Assembly (NCBI GenBank): GCA_905331475.1
Contig: CAJNYU010003364.1
Coordinates: forward strand, 372,001-436,000
Reading direction: 5' to 3'
Length of the DNA stretch: 64,000 nt
Origin: Rotaria socialis
Lineage: Eukaryota; Rotifera; Eurotatoria; Philodinida; Philodinidae
In this document: positions 22,327-34,593 of the stretch, one piece after another
Numbering within the stretch: the first letter of the stretch is position 1
How the letters are laid out: each line of letters begins with the position of its first letter
Notes under the pieces: model-generated
What the model was told of the DNA's origin: nothing
The model's input: the letters and a program-made list of their open reading frames with translations, nothing else
Databases searched by the model: none
Position numbers and translations under genes: made by a program

Positions 22327-22823
22327 TCTTTGCAGTATGGCACTATTGTTCAAACATGTATTGTAGTCGTGGCCACGCAAGGGTAACTGAAACAGAACAG
22401 TAAAAAAGAAGACTTTGATATTTTGTATGTTTTCGACAAGTTCCACATGGCGATTACATACAACATATGGGCAAAATACAAGGCAATGATACAGACTTCT
22501 ATTTTATTTCGCACAACGATCATGTTTTACATATGTGCGTAACGATCCACATGATGAAATCAATAGAAATAATAATATTACGCTCGCATAGCGTTGTCAA
22601 AGCTTTTATAAACGAGACATAAAAAAATTAGAAGATGAAAAATTTCACAGAAAGTAAAACAGAACGAAGCAAACTATCAATATCGCTTGATCGATAAAGA
22701 ACGACCTCTAGTTATAAGCGAATACAATTGGGGTAAAAAATCTGATCAATCGAAATTTTATCATGAAAATTGTATATCAAAAGAAATTCATTTCTGTTTA
22801 ATTCTGTTTCAATAATTATCATC
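22327..22823. promoter_or_regulatory. Divergent intergenic region between glycosyltransferase copy 2 and UTP11
   Basis: About 500 bases separate the two divergent starts, so both promoters must lie here. No specific element is recognised. A possible 5' UTR splice acceptor for copy 2 (TTTCAG, minus strand) lies near 22390. Confidence 0.4.
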
Positions 22824-25078
22824 ATGTCATCATGGAAAAAATCGAGCAAAGTTGGTCAAGTTCAACATCGAGAAAGATCTCAAGTAAATCTATTTCATTT
22901 TATCTTACATATATAATCCATTAAAATCTAAATTGCATTCTAGCCTTCGACCCGTCAACATTTAGGTTTACTGGAAAAAAAGAAAGATTACAAAGAAAGA
23001 GCTATGTAAGTAAAATAGTGAATGATTTTCTTTCTGAAATTTGCCGTTATCTTCTTTTCTAGTGACTATCAAACGAAAGGAAATGTGATACGTGAGCTTA
23101 AGAAAAAAGCTTTGGATAAAAATCCCGAAGAATACTACTTCAATATGGTCAATACTAAATTAAAAGTATATCAAATTTTCTCTTTTTTCAATTCTCATTC
23201 ATCTAATAGTTTAACATAATGAAATAGCAAGATTCACATTTGCATTCACTAGGAGCCTGTAACAGAGTTTTGTTGAATATCTCGTCGGCTTCGAGTCTTT
23301 CTCACCATTGTTTAATCAAGGTTGATTATGTTTTGCATATATTCGTCTTGCAAAATCTTCTCAACAGGAATATGAAATATTCTAACGGTTCTTATGAGTC
23401 ATTCATAGAGACTCGACCATGAACAGAAAATATCAAAGCTGATTGCCATTTTTAATTGTTCGTTTCAGAGATAATTGATGAAAACTCAATTGATTTTCCC
23501 CTAACTGAATGTTCATTCTTAAAAGGCGAAGGATACATTTTGGTGCAACTCTACAGAAGCAACATGATATGTCAAGTCTCTCTTCACAGAGTTGATGAGA
23601 TTATCCAAATCATATCTTATGAATTGTCAAAAACATGTTATACTTGTAAAGAATCTTTGGAAATAACTAGATTCCGTAGTTCTATTCGTGCTCCAGGTAA
23701 CATATCAAGCATAGAATAATTAGTGTGTTGGATCGAAATCATTACCCAATTTTACTAATGAAACGGCAGTATTATTTTTAATTGTGTCAAAGTACCATCT
23801 ATGGCTCTAGTACAAGCTTGAGAGTACTCGCGTTACTCAGATGCATTCGATGTCGGATCGAATCGAAGCATAACTATACTAGAAATAATGATTAATTACG
23901 TATAGACCACAGCTAAGTTATTGTGAGACTAATTTAATGAATACAGATCAAATCGTCAGAATTGGAACATTTCGGATCCGATGAGATGTAAGATCAAACA
24001 ATCAAGTGATCTAGAGATAACAGGAATCAGCCTAATGAATTAAAATTCTGATTCTTGTTTTGAATAGAAGCGGCATTGACTATCGCCACTTGCGACAACG
24101 ATGGAGATTCTTACGAAGGATTTCATTTTATTGTCGTTAGCCAAAAGCATATTGTAGGTTTGTACTAGATAGGCTAAATTTGATAGCACCGGTCTTATAT
24201 TCACTCAAATCCGCATGGTTTCGATCATAGTAAGACTAATATCTCGATCTTCTAATTTCTGGTTCCAAATGCTCTAATCATTCTTTTCTTAATTTTTTTA
24301 CAACTCCATAATACTGTTTATTTTCAATCATATTTTGTCTAATTTAGAGTGGTGTTCATAGCCTAAAGAAAAAGTACAAAGAATATAGTGAAGATCAATT
24401 GAAATTGATGCAAACACAAGATTTAAAATATATAAAATATAAACATCAAATGGAAAGAAAAAAAATTGATAAATTACAAACATCATCACATTTAATAGAT
24501 TCTGAATATCGTCCATCTAAATCACATATATTTTTTGTTGATTCACAGAAACAAGGTTTGTTTGTTTTTCGAATTAGAATATTTTTGGTTTTCTTTTACA
24601 TTGTTAATTAATTTAGTTGAGAAATTTGATCCAGTTAAGCAGATGCGAACACATCCATCATTGATTAACCGTCGGTCAAATCGATTAACCATTGAACAAC
24701 TAAAATCAACAAAAATTAACTTAGATGAACAACAAATTAACGTATTTATATTTATTACTACTAAATTTTTGTTGACGAAAAAAAATTCATTTTTATGTTT
24801 ACTATTTAGAAATTTCAAAAGATGCGCAAGAAAAAATATTCAGACTTACAAAAGCGTATAGAACGTGAAAAAAAATTAGAACAAGTTGAATCAGCAATGG
24901 AAGATAAACTGTTACTTAAAGTAACGAATAGTTTGTTTTTTATCAAGTTAAAGTGAATAAGAAATTGTTCTTTTAGAATCCAAAGCAAGATGATGATGAC
25001 GATGCATTCTGGTCGGATAATGAAAATGAAAAATCAAATGAAAAGAAAAAAACGAAAATTATACCACGAAAGAAATAA
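22824..25078 (+). CDS. UTP11: UTP11, U3 snoRNP-associated protein
   Basis: Component of the small-subunit processome needed for 18S rRNA maturation in the nucleolus. Exons: 22824-22883, 22944-23005, 23063-23165, 24348-24555, 24617-24741, 24810-24920, 24977-25078. They total 256 residues (human 253). Motifs are HRERSQPSTRQHLGLLEKKK across the first junction, then KDYKERA, IRELKKKALDKNPEEYYFNM, DQLKLMQTQDLKYIKYK and SHIFFVDSQKQ. Near the end is DLQKRIEREKKL. The tail is acidic then lysine-rich (DDDDDAFWSDNE, then KKKTKIIPRKK), unlike the vertebrate end. Intron 3 is 1,182 nt, the others 55-68 nt. Confidence 0.93.
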
Positions 25079-25152
25079 AATCTTTTTTTTTTGTTTTTCG
25101 TTAAAATAAAATAAAAAACGTGTTATTAGTTTCTTTTTTGGTTTTGTTTCAG

Positions 25153-27819
25153 ATGAGTTTAATTTCATTTAATAATAAGGTATGAGACGATAGATTGGAA
25201 CAAGAAAAACAATGCATCAAACTGAACTCTTTTGTTTTTGTTTAAAAAGGTTACCGATCTAGAAAAATCAGTGAAACGAAGCAAAGTTCGGTCAATTCGA
25301 AAATTAACGAGACAGATTGAAAATGAGCGTAAAAAGTATATAGTTTTAATATCATTTAAAATATTCAATTTAACATTATTTCTAATTAGAAATCCCGATG
25401 ATGAACGTACAATACGAAAAGTGAAACGAATTATTGAAGAAATTCATCAAATACGAGTATAAAAATTTTTGTTGTATTTTGTTTGAAATGACAATTACTA
25501 TTTTGTCTCTCTTTAGAAATTGCCTAACAAAGATGTCGTCTTATTTGCAATGGAAAATGAAGGAACCATAGCTGAGGTTCTACAAAAATGCAAAGTAAAA
25601 ATAAAACATTGTTGCATAGAATTTCTGTGAACTTTCTCAAGTGCGATTTTGATAATTTCATTAACCAAGCTTTACAACCTTTTGTCGTCACGGTTAAATG
25701 ATTCGACCACTGAAGGCTATTAGTCTCGAATTGTTTGTCTGATAGCACATTGACGAGACTGTGAGGTAATTCTCTAATAGTCATCTATTAGATTGCATAG
25801 ACGACACAAGAACTATGGAATAGGTTGACTTTCAGTCTAGAGCACTAGCTAGTCAAAGGTGAAGGAAAAATGAAGGACTAATATATGTACTGCAAGATAG
25901 ACGTATTCTTTCTTATTTGATAAATCAAAAGAGTACGATATTAAAATTTACATGTTTACGAAACTAAAAATAATTTTTCTAGTGAATGATTTATTCATGC
26001 TTGAAATCATTTAGTTTTTACAGCTAAATTAGAACTGTGCATGCTAAATGTAAATCAACGTAACGACGGAAAATTCTCGAAGCGATTAGTCTCTTTTGAA
26101 TCGGAATCATCTTCACATCGTAGAACAGATCGTTCTATACATTCCGTGAAAAACGATTGATGCTGAATTATGTCATCGGCATGATATTTTTCAACTCTAT
26201 GTTTCAATTTTTCTTTAAAAAACCGACGTTTGATTTCATATTCGAGCTTTGTGCAGCAATCGCAGACAATAACAGCAGTTTATTGTGAAAGTGCCAATAT
26301 TTGTCTTGGTTTCTATTGAAAGATATGTATCTATCATTACCGCTTGTCTTTTATACTATTTATACACGCTAATAGATTTTATATCCTTATTTCAGGATAA
26401 GAATAAATCATCAGGTATACAATTTGTACTGTAATTTTCTTTTGTTAAAGCTCACTTCGATGCCGAACTTCTATTAAAAAATCGAAAATATTATACCTTC
26501 CCAGTAATCAGATAATGATCAAAATAGTTTTCAGACTATTCGCAGCTTGTCAGTTTCTTGATAGTTTCCAGCAGATAAAATTTCAAGAATATATTGACTA
26601 ACAAAATTAGGATACAATACAATACGAATCTTTTGTTACATAGACAACATGCTTTTTTTTCTCTATTTCTATTTCATTCATCACAATAGAATAAACTTCA
26701 AATTTTCTATTAAATTCAAACATACAAATATTTGAAGTAATCTTTGAAGAGATGCTTGAGTATTTTTTTACTTAATTATACTTTTTTATAAGATGAAATT
26801 AATCTGTATTTTTCTTCTGTAGTCAAACTGTTTCTACATTAGTCATAGATAAATACGATATGTATGTCTTTTCTGTAGCCAACTAATGATGATATCAAAC
26901 AGCATGCATTAATACGATTAGCAACAGAAAAATCACTTCAAGCCGATATCATGTCGTTAAAGACAGACAACGATTATGCAAAATCATGGCAGCAATTACT
27001 TATTATGTATCGTTCTCGTTACGAAAAACGTTTAGCGTGGAAAGAAAAATCCGAAGATTTTAAAAAAATTGAACAAGCTCTTGTTGATCAACAAAAAGAA
27101 TTAGACGAAATCGAACAAAAGTTACCTAAGCCATTGAAAATTAAAAAGAAAAAAGAAAAAAAGAAACCTTCAGTAAAACGTTCGAAACAAGCTGTTGTTT
27201 GTGTACTTGACCTTGAAAATAAAACTGCTGAACCATTTGGAAACAATACAATGGAAGATGAAGATGAAAATGAAAACGATGATCAAGAAAAACCAATGGA
27301 AGAACCAGAAAAAGTAGAAACAGAATTGAACACTATTTCATCGTCAGCAACCACAACAATTAATGATCCATTCTTTCTCAATAGTCAACATCAAATAACA
27401 TATCAAAAACGAACAAGTCGAAATCAAAATGATGGTGATCTTGATGATAAAGCTTTCATTGAACATTCGTATTTTGTTGATGCACTTTCATCGTCATCAA
27501 ATAGACGTGACGGTGGTGGAGATATCGCAAAAAGAAAATGGGCCCATTTATCACTACCGAATAGACCTCGTTCATCTAATAAAACTCCAACAAAGGAAAA
27601 ATCCGATGGTATATTAGTGTTTTGTTTTAAAATTGATAAATATGTTTTTCTTCTAAACTAGGTGTAGCAAACAATCAAAAATCAGAAGCACAAGATTCGA
27701 ATAGCACTTCTATTCATCCATCATGGGAAGCAAGTCGACAAGCAAAATCCCAATATGCTATAAAAAGATCAGAAGCAAAAAAGATTGTTTTTAATAATAG
27801 TGATGATGAAAATTCTTAA
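25153..27819 (+). CDS. SRFBP1: SRFBP1/BUD22-like ribosome biogenesis protein
   Basis: Nuclear protein of the BUD22/SRFBP1 family, linked to 40S subunit maturation. Exons: 25153-25179, 25250-25335, 25390-25456, 25517-25594, 26879-27608, 27662-27819. They join to 381 residues. The N-terminal helical region has KVTDLEKSVKRSKVRSIRKL and RTIRKVKRIIEEIHQIRKL, matching the human start. The middle is Lys-rich then acidic and low in complexity. The C-terminal signature HPSWEASRQAK, then KKIVFNNSDDE, matches the human HPSWEASRRRKEQ end. Intron 4 (25595-26878, 1,284 nt) is unusually long. The gene follows UTP11 by 75 bases on the same strand, and both act in ribosome assembly. Confidence 0.9.
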
Positions 27820-29193
27820 ACGCAACAGCCTCTTTTTTTTTGTTATATTTCATTGTTTTGCTTAAGTAAAATTCGCTGTTACAATCATAACAGCTTTTTT
27901 CTTTATAGTATAAATCTGTCAAGACTAGATTACCATCAGAACTAATAGTTCGTCAATTCAAAACTGTCTATTAACTTATTAGTATGTCAAAATAAGATAA
28001 AGCATGACATTTACAGTCTCATTTATGTTTATGTAAATACTATCAGACAGAACTGTAAGGTAAATAATAGTCTCTATTGCTACTCGATATACGTGTGCAT
28101 AGAACTCGATCGTCATGGCCTTGTCGCTTTGCTTACGAAAACAACTGCGTAAACAGCCTTCTAAGGAACGTCCAGGAAATAAATAAATCGCTATCATATG
28201 TTATATTGTTATAATTGTTCGAAGGTCAAATCAATCATATAAATATATTTAATGTTGTTGTTTTTCGAATATCAAATTTTCCGTAAAAGAAAAATTTACT
28301 TTTCTTTTTTCATTCATGAATAATGCATGTGTTCCAATAACGACCAGCGATTTTCATTTTTTGTTTAATCATTCTGCTAGAGATATCGTTGCCAAATATG
28401 GTTACTGTCCTTCATGCATTCATAAGACAATAAATTAACCGACGATGTAGACAATGTCAAAGAAAAAATAGCCTTATGATAACGAACTACAATTTCAAGC
28501 TGAGGTGAATAAAATCATTAAAATTAAAGGACATTTCTATCATTGGTTTTCAATAAATGGACTTTTTTTCTCCTTTACATCGCGCTGATACATTCATTCG
28601 AGGTCGATAACAATTGAAAAGTATGCATAATCAAATGACTTTCAATAATCATTATCATCATTCTTTGCATCAGCAGTGCATATACTTCGTCTCTTTTCTT
28701 CTTCTTCTTATATCAATAGAATATGTCCATCTGTGACCATCTATCACCGTTAACAATAACCGTGCTCCTCCTTCTTTATAAAAAAAAAAAAAGAAAATTC
28801 ACATATTCCTTTCTCTTCATCATCAATTGAGTGTTAAAATTTGTGCGTCAGTTGTTGCCACCAGCTAGCAAATGAAAAAAATGATTTTTTTTTCTCTTGA
28901 TTCTTTTTTTCCTTTATAGTCCGAATGATATATAAATGCAGTGATGATCACTCCGATATTTTAGTTTGATTTATTTGGTTCATCAAACCGTCTCTACGTT
29001 TTGATTGTTGCTCAGAGAGTCTGTATTATAATGTTGACTCTTTGACAATTATCAAAATCTTAAACGGTTGGCAAACGACGATATCTAATTTGTTTCTATT
29101 AGAAAGGAAGACAACATGAAATAATGATCATTAGATTTCTATTTTGTATCCATGAAATGAAATCTAATTAAATAATCAATTCAATTCAATTCG
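27820..29193. other. Intergenic region upstream of the Na/K-ATPase beta gene
   Basis: No gene seen. It is AT-rich with poly-A/T runs. It should contain the ATP1B promoter, but no specific element is recognised. Confidence 0.5.
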
Positions 29194-30507
29194 ATGCATT
29201 TAAAAACAAATTCTAAACGGCGCCGTTCGATTGGTGAACGGTGTCGTGATTTTTGGTCAACGATCTATAAAAATTCTCATTCATTGGGTAATTTTATTTA
29301 TAATAAAGAACACCATGAACTATTTGGACGTGATGGAAAACGATGGAGTATGATAATAATAATAAAATAGTACCTATTCATTTATCATGATTTCTATTCT
29401 AGGCAAATTAGCTGCTTTCTATTTTTGTTTCTATGTTGTCCTTGGTGGCATGTTTTGTTTGTATTTATCGATATTTATGATATTTTTACCAATAAATCAG
29501 CCAAGATACATAGGCAAAGATAGTCAATTAACATCTCGTAGTAACCCTTTTTCCCCAGGTCTTTTATTCATTGAAGACTCGACTGTTGTGAATTTGATTC
29601 TTCATTTTTTTCAGGACTCAGTATCCGACCACAAGTCCGTTTAACATTAAAAAATCCATTGGCATTGATATGGTTATCATCAAGTGATGAAAAATATCCG
29701 ATGAATGATAATATTGAGATGTACACAAAGAATCTTGATGATTTTTTAAATAATTGTATGTGATAAATGATTCAAAAAAAAAGAAATAAAATAGTCAAGA
29801 ACTTGACTATTTATGAGAATTCTATTCATATTAGATAACACCAATGCACAAAACTCTAAAAATTTTACTATTCATGATGTCGGTGATTGTAATTCAAATA
29901 ATCACTATGGTTATACAGATGGCAAACCATGTATTTTAATAAAAATAAACAAAGTCTGCTTGTCCATTCTTTTGCCATTATTGTTACTAAAGATTTTCGA
30001 TTTCTAAGCTTATCGGTTTTATACCAGAAGTCAGAAAAATTCATGCTAATAATAGACATGACGACTCGGAATGCATTGGTATATCTAATATTCCAGTTCG
30101 ATGTATGGGAGAGGTTTGCTTTGAAATGTTTCAAATCATATTCAACAATGTGTACACTTAAAATAGAATCCATTCGATCAAGATATGATTGGCAAGATTC
30201 AATATTATAGCGAATCAGAATCAAGTGATGTGTGTGGTTCAATTGATATCAAACATTTTCCTTATAAGTATTGAATAGTTTGTTTGATAGTTGTTTCTTT
30301 CCTTTTATTTAATTTAATTTATCTAGTGGTAAAGATGATCGAAATAATGTTTATCAAACTCCATACGTATGGATACAATTTAGAAACATTACACCACATG
30401 TGTTAATCTCAGTTGAATGTCGGATGTTTGGTGCTAATATTTTTTATGATAAAATTGCACAACTAGGCAGTATACGTTTTCAATTGTATCTTAATAAAAA
30501 GATATAA
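29194..30507 (+). CDS. ATP1B: Sodium/potassium-transporting ATPase beta subunit
   Basis: Type II glycoprotein that matures and stabilises the Na+/K+ pump alpha subunit. Exons: 29194-29347, 29403-29558, 29615-29755, 29835-29953, 30009-30113, 30167-30267, 30327-30507. They total 318 residues, and all introns are 53-79 nt. A cytoplasmic tail ending FGRDGKRWSKL is followed by the single membrane helix (AAFYFCFYVVLGGMFCLYLS), with PGLSIRPQ just after. Ectodomain cysteines DVGDCN and YGYTDGKPCILIKIN form the second conserved pair. VRCMGE and ISVECRMFG form the third. The first family disulfide (human Cys126-149) has no counterpart that I can see. Beta isoform numbering does not apply. Confidence 0.93.
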
Positions 30508-31264
30508 AGTTTAATATCTTACTATGGATTTATATATACATGTATATTCATATGATAAACATGTGCATTGGTACAAGTACAGATGTTCATTATGTAAAAA
30601 TGCGGATGTTAGGTATAAGCTTGACCTCATGTGCAAGGCTAGGATAATGCTTTTTCATTCGTCCCTTATCCATCATCTGCTCGTAAGGCTCGTAGGTTCT
30701 CGTTATTAAGGAAACTGGTTATTATATGCTTGTTCTCATTCTTATTCAATACACGATAGATTATAATACACGAACAGGAGCTTTGTATATATGTTATTTG
30801 ACTCGTCTATCTGTTCGTCCTCTTTAATAGTATAGTAACTTCGTACATATATATATATATATATATACGGATAGTTTACGAGTCAATACTGCATGCGTAA
30901 TCATAGGGAGAGATATTATTAATAGAAGAGTACCAATCAACCTCATCTCTCGTTTTTCTCTAATGTACTTCTTTTTCTACTATTGATGACGATGATGATG
31001 AGAAAAAATAGATGAAAGAAAGAATTCTGTGGGAAATATTTCTTTCTATTCAATTATTATTTCTTCTGGAACAATCATACACATCTATATATACTACAAG
31101 TCTTCCACATTACCATTCATTAAGTCATAACATATATTTGAATGGCATCGAAATTGAATGTTTTATTTTTGGTTGCTATTTTCTTACATCATCACTTAAT
31201 TTTTATTAATGTGAGTAAATTTTAAATAGATAATAGTGTTTTAATTATAGAAAATAATAAATGA
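30508..31264. other. Intergenic region downstream of ATP1B
   Basis: It has a (TA)n microsatellite at 30846-30867. Nothing else is recognised. Confidence 0.5.
30846..30867. repeat. (TA)n microsatellite
   Basis: Eleven TA units. Confidence 0.9.
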
Positions 31265-31381
31265 GGAAACATTGGATTTGCATCCGATTGTTATGTGTAC
31301 TGCAAAAACTGAGTCGATTTATATATGTTTTGAATAGTTCTGAGAAAAAAATGTTTTTTTGAAAAAATCCCTGTACCCCTC
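31265..31381 (-). repeat. Second copy of the interspersed repeat, interrupted by an LTR
   Basis: Read on the minus strand, it matches 20979-21055 closely: TACAGGGA, poly-A run, TCAGAAYTATTCAMAACATA, then ATAAATCGACTCAGTTTTT. The match ends at the solo LTR, so the LTR landed in this older copy. Confidence 0.65.
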
Positions 31382-31919
31382 TGTGACGACAGCAACGTCA
31401 CTGATCTTGTCTTGATGTTTGTTGTATCATGTATGTTGTTTCTCCTCTGTGTTGTTCTCTCTTATTGCTTATTGTCGTGCTTGTTATTTTCAACATTGAC
31501 ACCTTTATTTCGTTTTTCGCGCTTAGACTCAGAGAAATGAGATATAATTACACTCTCTTTTTCTCCTCAAGTTTCTTAGAAGCTTCTTGATATATCTCTC
31601 TTCACTGAGATATACTAATTCTTCTTTTTCTTCTCTATCAAATGATCAATTACATATTACCTTTTTCTTTTCAACTTGATTGTTCTTTACAATCAATCTA
31701 ACTCGATTGTTCCTTACAATCGTTCGAACTCGTGTCAGCTATTTGCATGTGGAGTGCTTCTTATTATTCTTAACTATTTCTGTTCATTGAATAAACAATT
31801 GGATCTTCATCCAATATTCAATACTATTCTATTTTCGTTGTTGTCATTCTGCCATAACCAATACTGTGGCACCTGGCATTATTATTAGTAGCGTCTCTGG
31901 TCCTCATCAAGGCGTTACA
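31382..31919. mobile_element. Solo LTR of an LTR retrotransposon
   Basis: A 538-bp segment beginning TGTGACGACAGC and ending GGCGTTACA (5'-TG...CA-3'). It is flanked on both sides by the exact 5-bp duplication CCCTC (31377-31381 and 31920-31924). An AATAAA lies at about 31788. No coding sequence or second LTR is present, so this is the product of LTR-LTR recombination. The superfamily is not determinable from the LTR alone; Ty3-type elements are the commonest in bdelloids. Confidence 0.8.
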
Positions 31920-31924
31920 CCCTC

Positions 31925-33608
31925 CCCCAGCCGAGGCACTCCTGCTTATAGTTTAAAACTTGTCCATTTATAATGTATCAATTCGTCGTTATCAACTATT
32001 TAAAGGATAGGATAAGTAAAATCCGAAAATAGCTTTAAAGATAACAGAATTTTATGAAAAGCGTAGCACTTTTAAAGAAATGATATATGTTCATATGATT
32101 CGATTTATTTTTAGTAAAGCAAATCAATACTAACGGTTTATGGCATATATAAAAGATTACCTAATACATTTACTGCTTTGTAAAAGAAAATTCTTTATAT
32201 ATTTTTCATGCTATTATCAAAACATTGTCACGAAATACTGATAGTTTTTATAAGCATGAGTAACTTGAAAATAAATCCAATGTTTAATATTACTCTTAAT
32301 ATAAAACTCTAATTTTTCGTTACTTAGTTAAGAAATGAAAAATACTTGTTCTTAAGTGGTTCAATGAATCTTTCAAATTACATGAGTTTATAACATGCAT
32401 TCTTATGATAAAAACAAAAGTTGAATCTAGCGCACGCACTTTTTTTCTACAAGAGATTGAAAATCTCATCTTTTTTTCATTCAAAATTAGACAGACAAAT
32501 AAATATATATTGATTTCTCAAAACTCATCGAAATTTTTGTTCATTTCTATTGGTGACCCTGAAACTACTAAAGCAAGTCAATTGCGGTTAAAAAATCATT
32601 TTTCGAGTAAATATTTTTCACAAACTTTCTACCATATATTTATTAGATATTTGATGATTGGACAAGTCAACTGATAAAATGAAACTTGATATTTTTTATC
32701 AAAAGAAGAGAAATTAAATGGCATATTTTGTTTACAACTTTTTCAATGTTAGCAGAAATATATTTAACAATGTTCTTGATCGAACTCAGTAGAATTTATG
32801 TAAAATACTTATTTTTACTGTAAAGTATATCGGAACCGTACTATTATTCTGTGTTTTATCATGATAAGATTTTTGATACCTTAGCTATTCAACAACTTCG
32901 AATAGATATTTTTATTTTATTGTTGTATGATTGATGTGACTTTATATTGAATATATATCAAAAACATATGTTTTTGCTTTTGATAGCATTCATCTTGTTT
33001 GCAAAAGTGTAATGAAAACTTCGATAATATTAGTTTGTTTTTTCAATAAATACTTTGTCGATTATATAATCATAAAAATCAAGAATAGAAAATTGAATGG
33101 TGCGTCAAGTTTTCGAATTTAGAAGATATTATAATACCAAGGATCGATATTGAAAAAAATCCAAACTATAAAGCAAAATAAAAACAAGTCGAAATAAATC
33201 TCACCATTTTAGAATGTAGAACTATTGATAAAAGTAATATGGAAAACTATTAGCTGAATGCTTTTTTTTCCATCAAATATAATTCTTTATAGATAAATAA
33301 ATTAACCTAACTATTTGAGGCACGCATATATAAAACAAAAAGTTATTCGAATAATCATTTCCCTATTTGATTAGTTTTCTCCCCAAGAAAAAACCATGAA
33401 CTCAACATATAGCTAGATGAAATCTATTGACGTTATTTTACTAATCTATACGAGTAATTTTATAGCATCCGTGTGATGATTTACGATCTAAATTCAGCAC
33501 GATTCAATTCTTTTACTTTAAGTTTACTCGTGTATATCTTATCTTTATGACTTAATTATATGAAGAGAGCAGTAAGCAAATGAATCGATTATTATCAAAG
33601 CAACAGTC
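31925..33608. other. Intergenic region upstream of the homeobox gene
   Basis: About 1.7 kb of AT-rich DNA. No gene or defined element recognised. Confidence 0.5.
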
Positions 33609-34357
33609 ATGACGAGCAGCGACAATAATAAGCAGAGAGAAACTAATGATAACTATAAAAAACAAAGAAAACGTAGTGTATTTGATCTTGAACAAATTCG
33701 TCAGTTGGAACATGTTTTTGATCAAATAACACATTATCCAGATTTACGTCTTCGTCAACATCTTACGCTTATAACTAAACTTCCTGATAAAAAAATTCAA
33801 GTTTGCTTTTGCTATTCTAATTTAATAGAATTTCTTTCTTTGGTTTCTCATTAGATTTGGTTTCAAAATCGTCGTGCTAAATGGCGTAAACAACATCAAT
33901 TAGTACATTTCGGTGGTTTACATGAATTAACAGTTGATGGGCATCTTAGTTTTGTTCCAACACCTAAACCAAATTTTGTTTTAGCATCACCATCAGTTAC
34001 ATTACCAAATGTAAATATTATCGTTTTTTTTTTAAATAAATATTCCATTTTTAAATAATCAGAATACATCAGTACAACAACTTGAACAATTTTTTTATTG
34101 GGCAATGCAAATGGCTCTAGCAAAAAACAATGAAAGCTCGGAACAAACATTGGCCATGAAAAGGTAAATGAGTTTGTGAAAATATATTGTGAATGAATGA
34201 TGTTTATTAGCTTTTCATACTTGACTACGTATATATATAAATAATCTATTCGATTAAAATTATTTCCGTAAAAATTTATATCGTTTGCAGGAATGATTTG
34301 ATCTCGCCTTCTCGTTTCAATAATGATTTCATTTCTTCTACGGACAATGTCAAGTGA
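33609..34357 (+). CDS. Paired-like homeodomain transcription factor
   Basis: Exons: 33609-33800, 33855-34010, 34063-34163, 34291-34357. They total 171 residues. The homeodomain covers about residues 17-78: QRKRSVFDLEQIRQLEHVFD, then THYPDLRLRQHL, LPDKKIQ and IWFQNRRAKWRKQ. Recognition-helix residue 50 is Gln, and the intron splits the domain between positions 46 and 47, which is typical of the paired-like (PRD-like) class. The THYPD helix-2 region resembles ISX/ALX-type domains. There is no paired domain. The C-terminal part is short, without a recognisable OAR motif. DNA-binding nuclear regulator; target genes and orthology unknown. Confidence 0.88.
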
Positions 34358-34593
34358 TTCAGGAGAAAGATTTGACGCAGATGTTACTTAATGAAAAGTA
34401 CAACAGGAAAACATGTGATTAATTTGTGAGCAAATTGTAGTTTATTGTAAACGTTTTTTTCAAGGTTTATTTTTCAAATAAAAGAATATTTTCATCTATA
34501 CCAATCTTATTCGTTTGTGTACTTTGCTCTTGCGTTTATTCTACTGTACTTTATTAAGAAATGTTCAATTAGCATATGCATTTATCCTTCTAT

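Noticed and set aside
23240-23719. ORFs inside the long UTP11 intron as an extra gene
   Set aside because: No motif, no splice partners, and the composition is typical of non-coding DNA here.
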